NCBI GenBank assembly: GCA_020637335.1
Contig: JACJWC010000001.1
Location: forward strand, 124,001 to 188,000
Direction of reading: 5' to 3'
Source: Acidobacteriota bacterium
GTDB lineage: Bacteria; Acidobacteriota; Holophagae; Acanthopleuribacterales; Acanthopleuribacteraceae
Length of the DNA stretch: 64,000 bases
Position 1 is the stretch's first letter, and each line of letters opens with the position of its first letter. A program made the position numbers and the translations under genes. The notes below the pieces were generated by a model. The model did no database searches. It worked only from the letters and a program-made list of their open reading frames with translations, and was not told where the DNA came from. Below, piece after piece: positions 33,799-42,884 of this stretch.

Positions 33799-35190
33799 AT
33801 GGTTCAAAAAGAGTCAGCCAAACGCTTGTTTTCACTGTTGGGGCAGCTATTGGATCGCGTTCGGCGCGCTGGATCGGAGAAGGTGTTTCGACCGCTTGCG
33901 TTGGCGGAGGGGGATAGTTGGACTATTCCAGAACAACCACGTCCTGTTGATCAGGTCTGGCAATGGTCCATGAGCCAGGTGTTTGAGCCCGGGATGAATG
34001 GGGTGACAGGCCGCCATTTGGCCTACATTCCGGGTGGGAGTTTGTGGGATGCGGCGTTTGCCGAAATGGTGGCCGCCATGCTGAACCCGTATTCTGCCTT
34101 GGAAGGGGTGAACCCGGGAGCCGTTCGGATTGAAAACCAAATCTTGGATTGGCTGAAGGCTGTAGTTGGATTCCCTGCGGAAGCGGCCGGTTGCTTGGTT
34201 TCGGGAGGCAGTTTGGCCCATGTGGTGGCCTTGATGGCTGCCCGTGAGGCCATCCAATTGAAACCGGAAGAAATTCCGCGAAAGGTAGTGTATTTTTCGG
34301 ATCAAGCGCATCACAGTTTTGAAAAAGCTCTTAAGGTTCTGGGATTAGATACGGTGAAGAAACAAAAAATCCCTACTGATGCCAATTTTCGGATCAAAAT
34401 TTCTGATTTAAAGCAGCAGATCAGCGCAGATCTTGATGCGGGATACCAACCTTGGTTGCTGATGGCCTCTGCTGGCACCACCAATACCGGTGCAATCGAT
34501 CCATTGGAAGCGTTAGCGGAAGTCTGCAAGTCTTCGGAGTTGTGGTTTCACGTGGATGGCGCCTACGGTGCGCCTTTTCGCCTATGCCCATCTTTGGCGC
34601 CGGCCCTTGCGGGTCTGGAACGCGCGGACTCAGTGATCCTTGACCCGCATAAGGGCTTGAGTATGCCGTTCGGATCGGGGTGCGCGCTGGTTCGTAAGGG
34701 TCAGTACTTGCAGGCCGCCAATCGGTTTGAAGCAGCGTATGTCCAAGATGCAGTCGTCCAGGAAAGTCGCTCACCCGCTGATTTTTCGCCGGAGTTTACC
34801 CGTCCTTTTCGGGCTTTTCCGCTCTGGTTTTGTCTCCAGATCCACGGCGTTTCCTTTTTCCGTTCCGCCCTGGAAGAGAAGCGGGCACTGGCCTTACGCG
34901 CTTATGAATGGGCCGGCCAGCAGGATGAATTTTGGCTGGGACCGCAACCGGACCTTTCGGTAATTACCTTGCGCTACCGCTTTCAGCGCCTCGACCTGGA
35001 TCAGGGAAACCGCCGCTTGGCTGAGATCATGCGTCAAGACGGCGATTTTTTTATCAGCGGTACGGATTTGCCGATTGGTTTTGTCTTGCGCATTGCCATC
35101 TTGACCCACCGAACCACCTGGTCCGATGTTTTAGGCTGTTTACAGGCATTACTTAAAAGAGGTCGGGAACTGGAAGATCAACTCGCTTAA
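33799..35190 (+). CDS. Pyridoxal-phosphate-dependent decarboxylase (group II, aromatic amino acid type)
   Basis: PLP fold-type I amino acid decarboxylase, cytosolic, 463 residues. Visible are GVTGRHLAYIPGG, SGGSLAHVVAL, HHSFEKALKVLGL, ASAGTTNTGAIDP, the cofactor aspartate in HVDGAYG, and the PLP lysine in LDPHKGLSMPFG. The sequence fits the aromatic-L-amino-acid/histidine/glutamate decarboxylase group, but which amino acid is used is unclear. AGGAGG lies about 6 bases before the ATG. The divergent LysR gene probably controls it. Its stop overlaps the next opposing gene by 4 bases. Confidence 0.88.
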   Translation: MVQKESAKRLFSLLGQLLDRVRRAGSEKVFRPLALAEGDSWTIPEQPRPVDQVWQWSMSQVFEPGMNGVTGRHLAYIPGGSLWDAAFAEMVAAMLNPYSALEGVNPGAVRIENQILDWLKAVVGFPAEAAGCLVSGGSLAHVVALMAAREAIQLKPEEIPRKVVYFSDQAHHSFEKALKVLGLDTVKKQKIPTDANFRIKISDLKQQISADLDAGYQPWLLMASAGTTNTGAIDPLEALAEVCKSSELWFHVDGAYGAPFRLCPSLAPALAGLERADSVILDPHKGLSMPFGSGCALVRKGQYLQAANRFEAAYVQDAVVQESRSPADFSPEFTRPFRAFPLWFCLQIHGVSFFRSALEEKRALALRAYEWAGQQDEFWLGPQPDLSVITLRYRFQRLDLDQGNRRLAEIMRQDGDFFISGTDLPIGFVLRIAILTHRTTWSDVLGCLQALLKRGRELEDQLA

Positions 35191-35711
35191 AAGGGAATGT
35201 AGGGCAAAGATCGCATGACCCGTTCGCCCAACAATTTCATGGCCAAAAGCATGCGACCTGCCCAATCGCGGACGGGTTCGCCATCATCAAATATCTTGGC
35301 CGCTTGGAGGGCCGCCAACTTGACGTAAGTTGAAACGCTATCCACTTCCGCCTCTTTCTCGATCAGTTCGAGAATTTTTTCTTCTTCGCCGCTATGGACC
35401 CACAGCGATTGGGTTTCGGTATCGCCATAAACCATGATGTTGGGATGTTCGCGGTCGCGAATTTCGACCAGGGGTCGAAAACCATCGGGGCTCATCAAGG
35501 TACTTTTACTGACGGAATAGCGTTCTTCGTCGCCCCAGATACGAATATCGACGTCTCCAAGATGGGCCAAAGCTTTCAGGATTTGCTCCAGTTCGCCTTT
35601 GGGGTAAAGGGTGCCATGTCCTTCTGGACATTCCCACGAATGAAAAATTTTGTGTTTCCGATGGGTGAGTTCGGCCTGACATTCAGGGCAATGTAAAACG
35701 GTTTCTTCCAT
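35187..35711 (-). CDS. Zinc-ribbon protein (TFIIB-type finger), function unknown
   Basis: A 174-residue soluble protein. The N-terminus has CPEC...CPEGHG, a TFIIB-like zinc ribbon with three cysteines and a His. The rest is a mixed alpha/beta region that I do not recognise, rich in acidic residues (GEEEKILELIEKEAEVD). A longer frame opens at 35738, but the ATG at 35711 has GGAGG 7 bases upstream. Confidence 0.7.
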   Translation of the reverse strand: MEETVLHCPECQAELTHRKHKIFHSWECPEGHGTLYPKGELEQILKALAHLGDVDIRIWGDEERYSVSKSTLMSPDGFRPLVEIRDREHPNIMVYGDTETQSLWVHSGEEEKILELIEKEAEVDSVSTYVKLAALQAAKIFDDGEPVRDWAGRMLLAMKLLGERVMRSLPYIPF

Positions 35712-35820
35712 GGCATCCTCCGCTTTCCATTCTATCACCCGTGTTGGCTTGAGGGTTGCTCTGGATTGGGATATTGGTCCAGAATGCCTTCTTGGCTGAA
35801 GGGGAGGTCGGAAACAGGCG

Positions 35821-37692
35821 ATGTGCGGGATTGCAGGAATTTACGGATCGGAGCCCATACCGCAGGAGCGGGTCGAGCGCATGCTGCAAGCGATTGCCTA
35901 TCGCGGACGCGACAATTTGGAAACTCGCCAGTTTCGAGGTCAAAAAGGTGGGCACTTAACGGTTGGTCAGGTGCGTTTAGCCATTATGGACCCACGACCT
36001 GAAGCGAACCAACCCTTTTGCAATCTGTCGGGCACGGCCCAGTTGACCTTTAACGGCGAATTTTACAATTTCCAGGCCTTGCGTTCGTTATGGTCTGATC
36101 GTTTTGAATTCAAGACCCAGAGTGATACCGAAGTTGCTTTGCTGCTTCTGGAACATTTGGGTGTGCAGGCGCTGGATCAGCTTTATGGCATGTTTGCGGG
36201 CTCGTTTTACGAGACGCAAAAGGACCGCTTGTTGCTTTTCCTCGACCGATACGGCAAAAAACCTTTGTATTTCTACCAACACCAGGGTTTGACCTATTTT
36301 GCATCGGAACCCAAAGGGATCCTGGCCGTTTTGGATCACACGCCGGCCATCGATGTTAACGCACTATCCGACTACTTTTACCTGGGTTATCTCCCGCCCG
36401 ATCGCTCTATATTTCAAGGCATGCGGCGCCTGACAGCCGGGCAATACATGGAAATTTCGCCCCAAGGATCGAGTGAACCTAAGCACTGGTACCGCGAATC
36501 GGAAGTGGAGACCCTGTCCAGCGAAGCCTTTGAAGCGACTTTTATGGATGCCGTGCGGCTGCGCATGATCAGCGATGTGCCTTTGGGCGCATTCCTTTCG
36601 GGTGGGGTTGACAGCTCACTAGTAGTAGCAGCCATGGCGCGTCTCGCACCCAAGGTCCATACCTTTTCAATTCGATTTGCCGGGCCCCAAGTGTTGGATG
36701 AAAGTCCGTTTGCTCGTTTGGTGGCCCAACATTGTCAGACCGAGCATCACGAAATCGTTATGGATGTGGACCAAGTCCAGGCCTTGATCCCTGAAGTACT
36801 GAACCATTTTGATGAACCTTTTGGCGATTCTTCTGCGGTCCCAACTTTTTTGGTTTCGCGCGAAGCACGCAAACATTTCACGGTTGCGTTGACCGGAGAC
36901 GGGGCAGACGAAATCTTTGGCGGTTACCGCAAATATTTGGGCGAACACTACTTGCGCAAGTTGGGCCCCTATTCTCTGCGCCGTTGGTTATGGCAACCGT
37001 TGTTGAATTTCTTGCCAACGGGACGGACGCATCCCGTCTTGGAGAATTTTCGGCGGGTCCATCGGCTTTTGATGGGCGATGCCGCCGGACCGGCACAGCG
37101 GCACATCAACTGGTTGCACCCGGGCCCGATCCCTTTCCGTGACTTAAAAGGTCCCCAATTGCCGGATGAGACTGCGTTGCGTGAAAAATTGTTGAGCCAC
37201 TTCCCCAGCCAACCGGATTTAAACGACAGTTTGCGCTTAGACCAGATTTTAGTTCTGCCCGGAGACATGTTGGTGAAATTGGATCGAATGAGTATGAAGG
37301 CCAGTTTGGAGTTGCGGTCTCCTTTCCTGGACCACCGCTTGGTCCGTTTCGCCAATCAATTGCCGGTGGAGGCCAAAATCCGAGGGACGCAACGCAAACG
37401 CATCCTGCAAGAGCGCCTGGGTCATTTATTACCGCCAAGCATTTTTAACCGACCCAAGTCCGGCTTCGAGATGCCCATTGGTGCCTGGTTGCGCGGCCCA
37501 CTCAAAAAATGGGCGGAACACTTGCTTTTCCACACGGTTGATAGCCAGGCCTATGTGAATCCAGAGGCCTTAAAAGGGGTTTGGGCCCGCCATCAGTCCG
37601 GAAAGATGGATGCCACCGAGCCGCTGTGGTTTCAGCTCGTGTTTGCCAATTGGCTGGACCGCTACCATCGAGGAGACTGGTTTGGCCATTAG
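35821..37692 (+). CDS. asnB: Asparagine synthetase (glutamine-hydrolysing), AsnB type
   Basis: Class II glutamine amidotransferase fused to an ATP-pyrophosphatase synthetase domain, 623 residues. The nucleophile Cys2 begins the mature protein (MCGIAGIYG); RGRD, FNGEFYN and the GDSS region follow. The synthetase domain has the PP-loop SGGVDSSLVVAA and GDGADEIFGGY. In polysaccharide loci such AsnB-like proteins often amidate sugar carboxylates, so real asparagine synthesis is not certain. Next to it, overlapping by 11 bases, is a GT4 gene, which favours a glycan role. Confidence 0.9.
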   Translation: MCGIAGIYGSEPIPQERVERMLQAIAYRGRDNLETRQFRGQKGGHLTVGQVRLAIMDPRPEANQPFCNLSGTAQLTFNGEFYNFQALRSLWSDRFEFKTQSDTEVALLLLEHLGVQALDQLYGMFAGSFYETQKDRLLLFLDRYGKKPLYFYQHQGLTYFASEPKGILAVLDHTPAIDVNALSDYFYLGYLPPDRSIFQGMRRLTAGQYMEISPQGSSEPKHWYRESEVETLSSEAFEATFMDAVRLRMISDVPLGAFLSGGVDSSLVVAAMARLAPKVHTFSIRFAGPQVLDESPFARLVAQHCQTEHHEIVMDVDQVQALIPEVLNHFDEPFGDSSAVPTFLVSREARKHFTVALTGDGADEIFGGYRKYLGEHYLRKLGPYSLRRWLWQPLLNFLPTGRTHPVLENFRRVHRLLMGDAAGPAQRHINWLHPGPIPFRDLKGPQLPDETALREKLLSHFPSQPDLNDSLRLDQILVLPGDMLVKLDRMSMKASLELRSPFLDHRLVRFANQLPVEAKIRGTQRKRILQERLGHLLPPSIFNRPKSGFEMPIGAWLRGPLKKWAEHLLFHTVDSQAYVNPEALKGVWARHQSGKMDATEPLWFQLVFANWLDRYHRGDWFGH

Positions 37693-38848
37693 GGTCCTGC
37701 GTGTCCAATCGCGTATCTGTGTGGGCGGTCCTGCCCTGCACACCATCTTGTTGACTGCCCATTTGAAAGAACCCTTTGAAACTAAGCTGGTTGGCGGTCG
37801 CCTTGAGCCCGGCGAATCGCCCATGGATGCTTTTGCGGCGCAACATGGTGTTTCGATCGAACTGATTGAGGAAATGGGTCGCAGTCTGCACTGGTGGGAC
37901 GATCTCAAAGCCTTGATGCGCATGATTGGATTGATTCGCCGCTATCGGCCCCACATTGTGCATACCCACACAGCCAAAGCCGGATTGATCGGCCGTTTGG
38001 CTGCCTGGCTGTGCCGGGTTCCCATCCGCATCCACACCTTTCATGGCCATGTGTTTGAAGGCTATTTTTCACCTTTTTTTAACCAGGTCATGAAAATAGT
38101 GGAGCGTTTTTTGGCCTGGACCTCTACCCGGATCCTGGCTATTTCGCCCCGCCAACACCACGATTTGGTCAACCGATTCCACATTGTTCCGGCGTCTAAA
38201 TGTCAGATCGTACCCTTGGGTTTTGAGTTGGAGTCCATTCGTTCAGCACCTCAAGGACGTTTTAAAGCGCGACTCAACCTGTCGCCCAATATGCGTTTGG
38301 CCGGCATTCTAGCCCGATTGGTCCCGATCAAAAACCATGAATTGCTGCTGCAAGGGATTGCCGCCTGGGCCAAACTGAACCGCAAATGGCGCCCAGACCA
38401 ATTACAATTCTTGATCATTGGGGATGGCGAATGCCGCGCAGATCTGGAGAAATCCGCTACGGATTTGGGCATCACCGTTTGGGTTCGATTCACGGGTTGG
38501 CAAGGTCAAGTAGGCGAGATTTATGCGGACCTGGATTTAAACCTATTAACCAGTAAAAACGAAGGAACGCCGGTAACCTTAATTGAAGGCTTGGCTGCAG
38601 GAGTGCCCTTTTTAGCCACCGATGCCGGGGGCATTCGCGATATTTATGAAGGTCCATTTGGTGAAGTTGTCCCGATTAACTGCAGCCCATCGGAGTTGGG
38701 CGCGGCCCTTCAGCGCTGGTTGGATAAGGACCAATTGCGCGTACCTCAGGCGCTTCAGGCCGAAATCGCTGAGCGTTTTTCCCGCCAACGCCTGGTTGAG
38801 GACATCAACAAACTCTACCTAGGGTGCCTCAAAGAAAAGGGACTATAA
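37682..38848 (+). CDS. Glycosyltransferase, GT4 family
   Basis: A 388-residue GT-B glycosyltransferase. The N-terminal domain has GGPALHTILL and HIVHTHTAKAGLIGRLAA; the C-terminal domain has the EX7E motif EGTPVTLIE and VPFLATDAGGIRDI. A longer frame begins at 37610, but the TTG at 37682 has AGGAGA 6-7 bases upstream and starts the homology (IRVLRVQSRICVGG). It overlaps asnB by 11 bases and is probably coupled. The HTHTAKAG and FHGHVF motifs resemble WecB/CapM-like and EPS transferases, acting on a lipid-linked glycan. Confidence 0.86.
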   Translation: MAIRVLRVQSRICVGGPALHTILLTAHLKEPFETKLVGGRLEPGESPMDAFAAQHGVSIELIEEMGRSLHWWDDLKALMRMIGLIRRYRPHIVHTHTAKAGLIGRLAAWLCRVPIRIHTFHGHVFEGYFSPFFNQVMKIVERFLAWTSTRILAISPRQHHDLVNRFHIVPASKCQIVPLGFELESIRSAPQGRFKARLNLSPNMRLAGILARLVPIKNHELLLQGIAAWAKLNRKWRPDQLQFLIIGDGECRADLEKSATDLGITVWVRFTGWQGQVGEIYADLDLNLLTSKNEGTPVTLIEGLAAGVPFLATDAGGIRDIYEGPFGEVVPINCSPSELGAALQRWLDKDQLRVPQALQAEIAERFSRQRLVEDINKLYLGCLKEKGL

Positions 38849-38903
38849 ACCCCGATTAATTCATTTCGGTCCAACGGAAGTCGCTGACCCAAAAAAGTGA
38901 AAC

Positions 38904-38926
38904 GGCCAAGCACCGGGCGCTTGGCC
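38904..38926. terminator. Hairpin between convergent genes, likely terminator for the leftward gene
   Basis: A GGCCAAGC/GCTTGGCC stem of 8 bp with a 7-base loop. Read on the minus strand it is followed, after GTTTCAC, by a run of T, fitting a terminator for the DUF3857 gene; on the plus strand no T run follows, so it would work mainly leftward. Confidence 0.45.
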
Positions 38927-38936
38927 CCAATCGAGC

Positions 38937-40847
38937 TTATTCGGATGCTATGACAGCAAAGACCAAGGTCGGAATTTCGAGTCTGGATTTGGAGCCGACA
39001 ATCTCCAAAAGGGTAGGAAAGGATTCCTTGGATGCCTCATTTCGGTGTAGTTTGACCGTTTGATGAATTTTCATCTGCTGTCCCTCTGCCTGGTATTCGG
39101 CCTGAATTTCACCAAACGCGTTACTCAATTGGACGGTTTCCGGAATCTGATCGACAGACCAGGACGCGGGAAAGTTTAGGGTAATGTCCTTGCTCGAAAC
39201 CTGTTCAAAAGCGACCCGCACGGGGTTGGTTCGCATTTTGGGTAAAACCTTTGATTTTTTATACGACATTGGTGCGAAGAGCCCTGCTGTATTAAACAAG
39301 ACTTCGTCCGGGGTAATCGTTAGAAGGTTATCGACGGCGTATTCCAAGATCATCACCAGCGGTTTATCGGGATCCTCGTAGTTTTGGAACTCGGTTTTGA
39401 GGTCCTTGACCTCGCCCGCTTCATAGGTGAGGAAATCTTTGAGGATCTCTTGCTGTTTGCTTTCACTTTCATCCTCCAACAGTTTGCGGGCCATAAAGGC
39501 CATGCTGCCGTTGAGTTCTTTTTCCTCTTTGACGAGAATGCGTCCATCCTCCTGCAGGGTTAGCTCATAACGCTCGCGAACAGCTGAATCTCCGGTATCG
39601 GAATATGGCACATCTTCAATTTTGGTTTGACCGTAATTATCAAAGGTCAGAACCTTTTGACCTTGAAAGGGTTCGGGAATATGGTCGATAGAAAGGCCTT
39701 TCACGTAGGGTAAAACCAAGCGATTGCCGACCATCAAGGCCGGCAAATAAAATTGATGGTGGCTAATAAAGTTGGGATCGAAATAGCCGTCATCAGCCGA
39801 GTGGATCAGCGTGAAACGCGCTGGAATCTTGACCGCCTCCAACATGCGCATGGCCAAAGCGGTGTTGAGAAAGGGATTGCCTTGGCCCGTCTTTAGGATT
39901 TTGGCGAAGTTTTTGGCATCGCGGTCATCGTTGCTGATGTTTTCTTGCACGTAGCGGACCAGGGTCCGAATCTTTTGATTCTCACTCTGGTCTTTGGTCA
40001 GTTCGCGCGCCGTTTTAGAGACGCGTGTCGAGAGCTTGGCATCGTTGCTGTCCAAAAAGGAAACAAAATTTTTAGCCACGTCGCGCCAGGTTTGATCTGC
40101 ATTAAAGGAAGCCTGTGCCAGTGAAAAACGCGTAACCATGAACTCGGCATACTGGGCGACCTCCTTGAAGTGGGGTGCAAACGGTTCGTCTTTGATGCCC
40201 GGGACATCATTGGCTTCATAGCGAATTTTTCGCAGGCCGGCGGCGGCATCGTGCGACTTTTCCACCGGCAAATCCTCACCGGCTTTACAGCGTTTCAATT
40301 TGATTTCCCATTTCTCGGGATATATGTAGGAAAAACGAACCTTTTCGGCCGGAACATCAAACTGCAGTTCCACATTGTGGTAAAAGTTGGGCGCTTCCCA
40401 AACCGAAGGCGTTACAAATTCAATCGTTTCGTCAATGATGCTGCCCTTCACCACGTTGGGATAAGCAACCTTGTACACTTCTCTACCATTACTCTCGGTT
40501 TGCAGCTTAATCGTGGTCAAGTCAAAGTGGGTTTTTTTGCCATCTGGTGCAAGAACCTCAATCGTGATGCCTTGAATGTTCTTTTTGGAATCAACAACCA
40601 ATTTAAAGCTGGTCAGATGTTCATCGGCTGGGTTCAAGACCAGGTAGCGATTGTGCAGGGTTTCCACCATGCGGGCATCTTTAACCGTGCCCAGAATCGG
40701 ACTTTTGACCAGTTCGTAAACAATGCTGTGTTCGAATAGCAATTTAACCGAATCGAAATCGCCATACTTGGCTTCGTATTCGGCTAATGAGGGCGTGGGT
40801 TCTCCGTCCAGTCCGCTCCAGAAAAAAAAGAAAAAGAAAACACTCAT
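38937..40847 (-). CDS. DUF3857/transglutaminase-like protein, catalytic Cys apparently lost
   Basis: A 636-residue, probably exported protein with a DUF3857 domain in the first half and a transglutaminase-like fold in the second. The usual nucleophile stretch (GxCKD) reads GQGNPFLNTALAMRML, so Cys seems missing and enzymatic activity is unlikely. It begins MSVFFFFFFWSG: an odd signal-like start made by an interrupted T tract on the coding strand. Only 3 bases separate it from the upstream paralogue, so the two are an operon and may work together in the periplasm. Confidence 0.72.
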   Translation of the reverse strand: MSVFFFFFFWSGLDGEPTPSLAEYEAKYGDFDSVKLLFEHSIVYELVKSPILGTVKDARMVETLHNRYLVLNPADEHLTSFKLVVDSKKNIQGITIEVLAPDGKKTHFDLTTIKLQTESNGREVYKVAYPNVVKGSIIDETIEFVTPSVWEAPNFYHNVELQFDVPAEKVRFSYIYPEKWEIKLKRCKAGEDLPVEKSHDAAAGLRKIRYEANDVPGIKDEPFAPHFKEVAQYAEFMVTRFSLAQASFNADQTWRDVAKNFVSFLDSNDAKLSTRVSKTARELTKDQSENQKIRTLVRYVQENISNDDRDAKNFAKILKTGQGNPFLNTALAMRMLEAVKIPARFTLIHSADDGYFDPNFISHHQFYLPALMVGNRLVLPYVKGLSIDHIPEPFQGQKVLTFDNYGQTKIEDVPYSDTGDSAVRERYELTLQEDGRILVKEEKELNGSMAFMARKLLEDESESKQQEILKDFLTYEAGEVKDLKTEFQNYEDPDKPLVMILEYAVDNLLTITPDEVLFNTAGLFAPMSYKKSKVLPKMRTNPVRVAFEQVSSKDITLNFPASWSVDQIPETVQLSNAFGEIQAEYQAEGQQMKIHQTVKLHRNEASKESFPTLLEIVGSKSRLEIPTLVFAVIASE

Positions 40848-40850
40848 GGG

Positions 40851-42659
40851 TTATTCGCTCCTTTGAAACAGAAACATATTTTTGCGATTGGCCAAATAAG
40901 CCGAGTTGAATGTCAGGTAAGCCGCTTTTTCTTCGGAAAGAATACGTTTTAGCGGGTGCTGGAAGCGGTAATTCAACTGGGTTCCCTCTGGATTGGCCAC
41001 TGCATCTGCGCGAAAGAAGCCCAATCCCTCCTGACCCAATTGCCAGTTTTGGGTGGCAGATTGGAAGCCCGGATGAACCAATTGAATTGACATTTCCAGC
41101 CAAAGCCCATCTGGCAGATTCAGGGCGTAGGAATCGGATGAACGAATGCTGAGTTCCTGGTCCGAAGTGAGGAAGGGTGTGCTCGGCACGTAGATTTTTT
41201 TGCTGGTTTGGACCAGGAACCCGCTCAAGTCGGCTTGGGCCCTGTAGCTCACCTGATCCGCAGCCTGATTCTCCACCAGAAAGTAATCCAGGGAAATGTT
41301 ACCGATCAGGGAGTTGAGCAGGTTGGAAACAAAGTTTTCGTGTTCGAGCTGACTATTCTCCTTGAGCACCTTGCGCACGGCGGCAGCCAGATCATTGGCC
41401 AGTACGACGGTCGCCAATGCTTCCTTTTCCTGACCGGTCTGGGCAGTGATTTGGATCTTCAGATCGGGCAGCTGAGCTCGGGCCGGGATTCGCGTGTAGG
41501 CCGTGTTGGGACCGGCCAGGATCAGAGCGCGTTGGTTAGTCAATTCGCCGATCAGGCAGCCAAACGGGAAGTAGCGATTGGTAGCATCAAAAAAGAGCCA
41601 TTCGCCATTTTCTTGAACGGCATTGATGACGTGGTTGAACAGTGCAGGATGCACCAGGTCGGGCTCCACTTCAATGTCGGTAGAAACTAAAACCATTTTG
41701 ACATCCAAACCGAGCTCGGCGGCCATGGCCGAAAGCAGCAAGGCCCGGTCCTTGCAATCGCCAAAGCCTCGGCTCAGGGTTTGGGCTGGTGAACGCGGAA
41801 TAAGGGCATTGAGGTGGGTCTCATCTGCGACATAGCGAATATTTTCGCAAACATAGTCATACAAAGCCTTGAGTTGTTCGTGTGGCGTTGCTTTTTCTTT
41901 GACCAAGTCCTGGACCTGTGCGCGTTGGTCCAAGGTCAGGTTCTCCAAGTCTTGGATATGTTTCTCGTACCATGTTCCAAAGCTGGCAGGCGTGTGACCA
42001 TCGATAGCCTGCCCCGCTTGCGTCAGGATGGGAAAGATAAAACCCACCTGGCCGTTAAATGCATAGTACTTGTAAGGTGGGTGATGGGGAATTTGGGTGA
42101 CTGTGAGACGGGTTTGTTTGGGGTTTTCACGGTTTAAAGTGGGTGTGATTTCCAGGTCGGGGAATGCCCATTTAAAATCGACTTGGACCGATTCAGGGTG
42201 GTTGATCACCACATCAAACTGATCGATTTGGTTGAGGTTGGGCACACTGAGAATGGGTGAAAATATTGCGCTCTGATGGTCAATTTGATAGCTATAGGTC
42301 AGCGTATCGCCCACTTTGACCAAGTCGCGGAAATCGAGCCAATGAATTTTCAAATCGGACAAAAACACATCATCCAGATCAGGTCGGATGGATTCCTGAA
42401 AGTTTTGTTTAACGGATTTACCGTTGATTTCGGCCCGAATCCTTGAGACCTGATTGAAGAAATTCTCGGCAACGGGAAAATACGCTTCTTTAATGGCCTG
42501 CTCCGTGGTCAGAACATAGCTAGCCCTCAATTCGGTCTGAACTTGAATTTGGCCCTCTTTTTCGTGGACGGTCACTTCGTGAAACAAACGGACATGCGAC
42601 ACAGGATCTTCCGAAAATCGAAAAAGAGAAAACATCAAAAATATCAAATAATGCGACAT
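40851..42659 (-). CDS. DUF3857 and transglutaminase-like protein, intact triad
   Basis: A 602-residue protein with a short N-terminal signal or anchor (MSHYLIFLMFSLFRF) and an amino-terminal DUF3857 domain, then a transglutaminase-like core. The candidate Cys is in FGDCKDRALLL, His in FNHVINAV, Asp in FFDATNRYFP, forming the usual triad. Substrate unknown; the family is common in Bacteroidota and Acidobacteriota and often linked to envelope functions. Promoter must lie in the 225-bp gap upstream, which also holds the terminator of the next operon. Confidence 0.78.
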   Translation of the reverse strand: MSHYLIFLMFSLFRFSEDPVSHVRLFHEVTVHEKEGQIQVQTELRASYVLTTEQAIKEAYFPVAENFFNQVSRIRAEINGKSVKQNFQESIRPDLDDVFLSDLKIHWLDFRDLVKVGDTLTYSYQIDHQSAIFSPILSVPNLNQIDQFDVVINHPESVQVDFKWAFPDLEITPTLNRENPKQTRLTVTQIPHHPPYKYYAFNGQVGFIFPILTQAGQAIDGHTPASFGTWYEKHIQDLENLTLDQRAQVQDLVKEKATPHEQLKALYDYVCENIRYVADETHLNALIPRSPAQTLSRGFGDCKDRALLLSAMAAELGLDVKMVLVSTDIEVEPDLVHPALFNHVINAVQENGEWLFFDATNRYFPFGCLIGELTNQRALILAGPNTAYTRIPARAQLPDLKIQITAQTGQEKEALATVVLANDLAAAVRKVLKENSQLEHENFVSNLLNSLIGNISLDYFLVENQAADQVSYRAQADLSGFLVQTSKKIYVPSTPFLTSDQELSIRSSDSYALNLPDGLWLEMSIQLVHPGFQSATQNWQLGQEGLGFFRADAVANPEGTQLNYRFQHPLKRILSEEKAAYLTFNSAYLANRKNMFLFQRSE

Positions 42660-42823
42660 GACCCGCTCCTGGCAAATCTTGTACTATATCGTAATCCACG
42701 CATAAAAATAAAAGGTTTGTGCCTTTGGACGCAGGTTAATGCCGAATTGCCAAAAAAATCCGTTCAATAAAACGGGAAAGGCATGCAACGGCACGAATTT
42801 TTCTCGTCCATGGGTGAAAACTA

Positions 42824-42844
42824 GGGTACCTGAAAGAGGTACCC
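42824..42844 (-). terminator. Terminator of the heavy-metal efflux operon
   Basis: GGGTACC/GGTACCC stem of 7 bp with a 7-base loop, about 40 bases past the RND pump stop codon. On the minus strand TAGTTTTC follows, a weak T run. It lies in the 225-bp gene-free gap 42660-42884; nothing else was recognised there. Confidence 0.5.
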
Positions 42845-42884
42845 CATAGAAACGCGAATCCCTGTTTATTGGCTGAAAGGGTTA

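Noticed and set aside
34544..34559. TTTCACGTGG, half a parS
   Set aside because: It encodes the conserved HVDGAYG motif of the PLP decarboxylase, and the right arm does not match.
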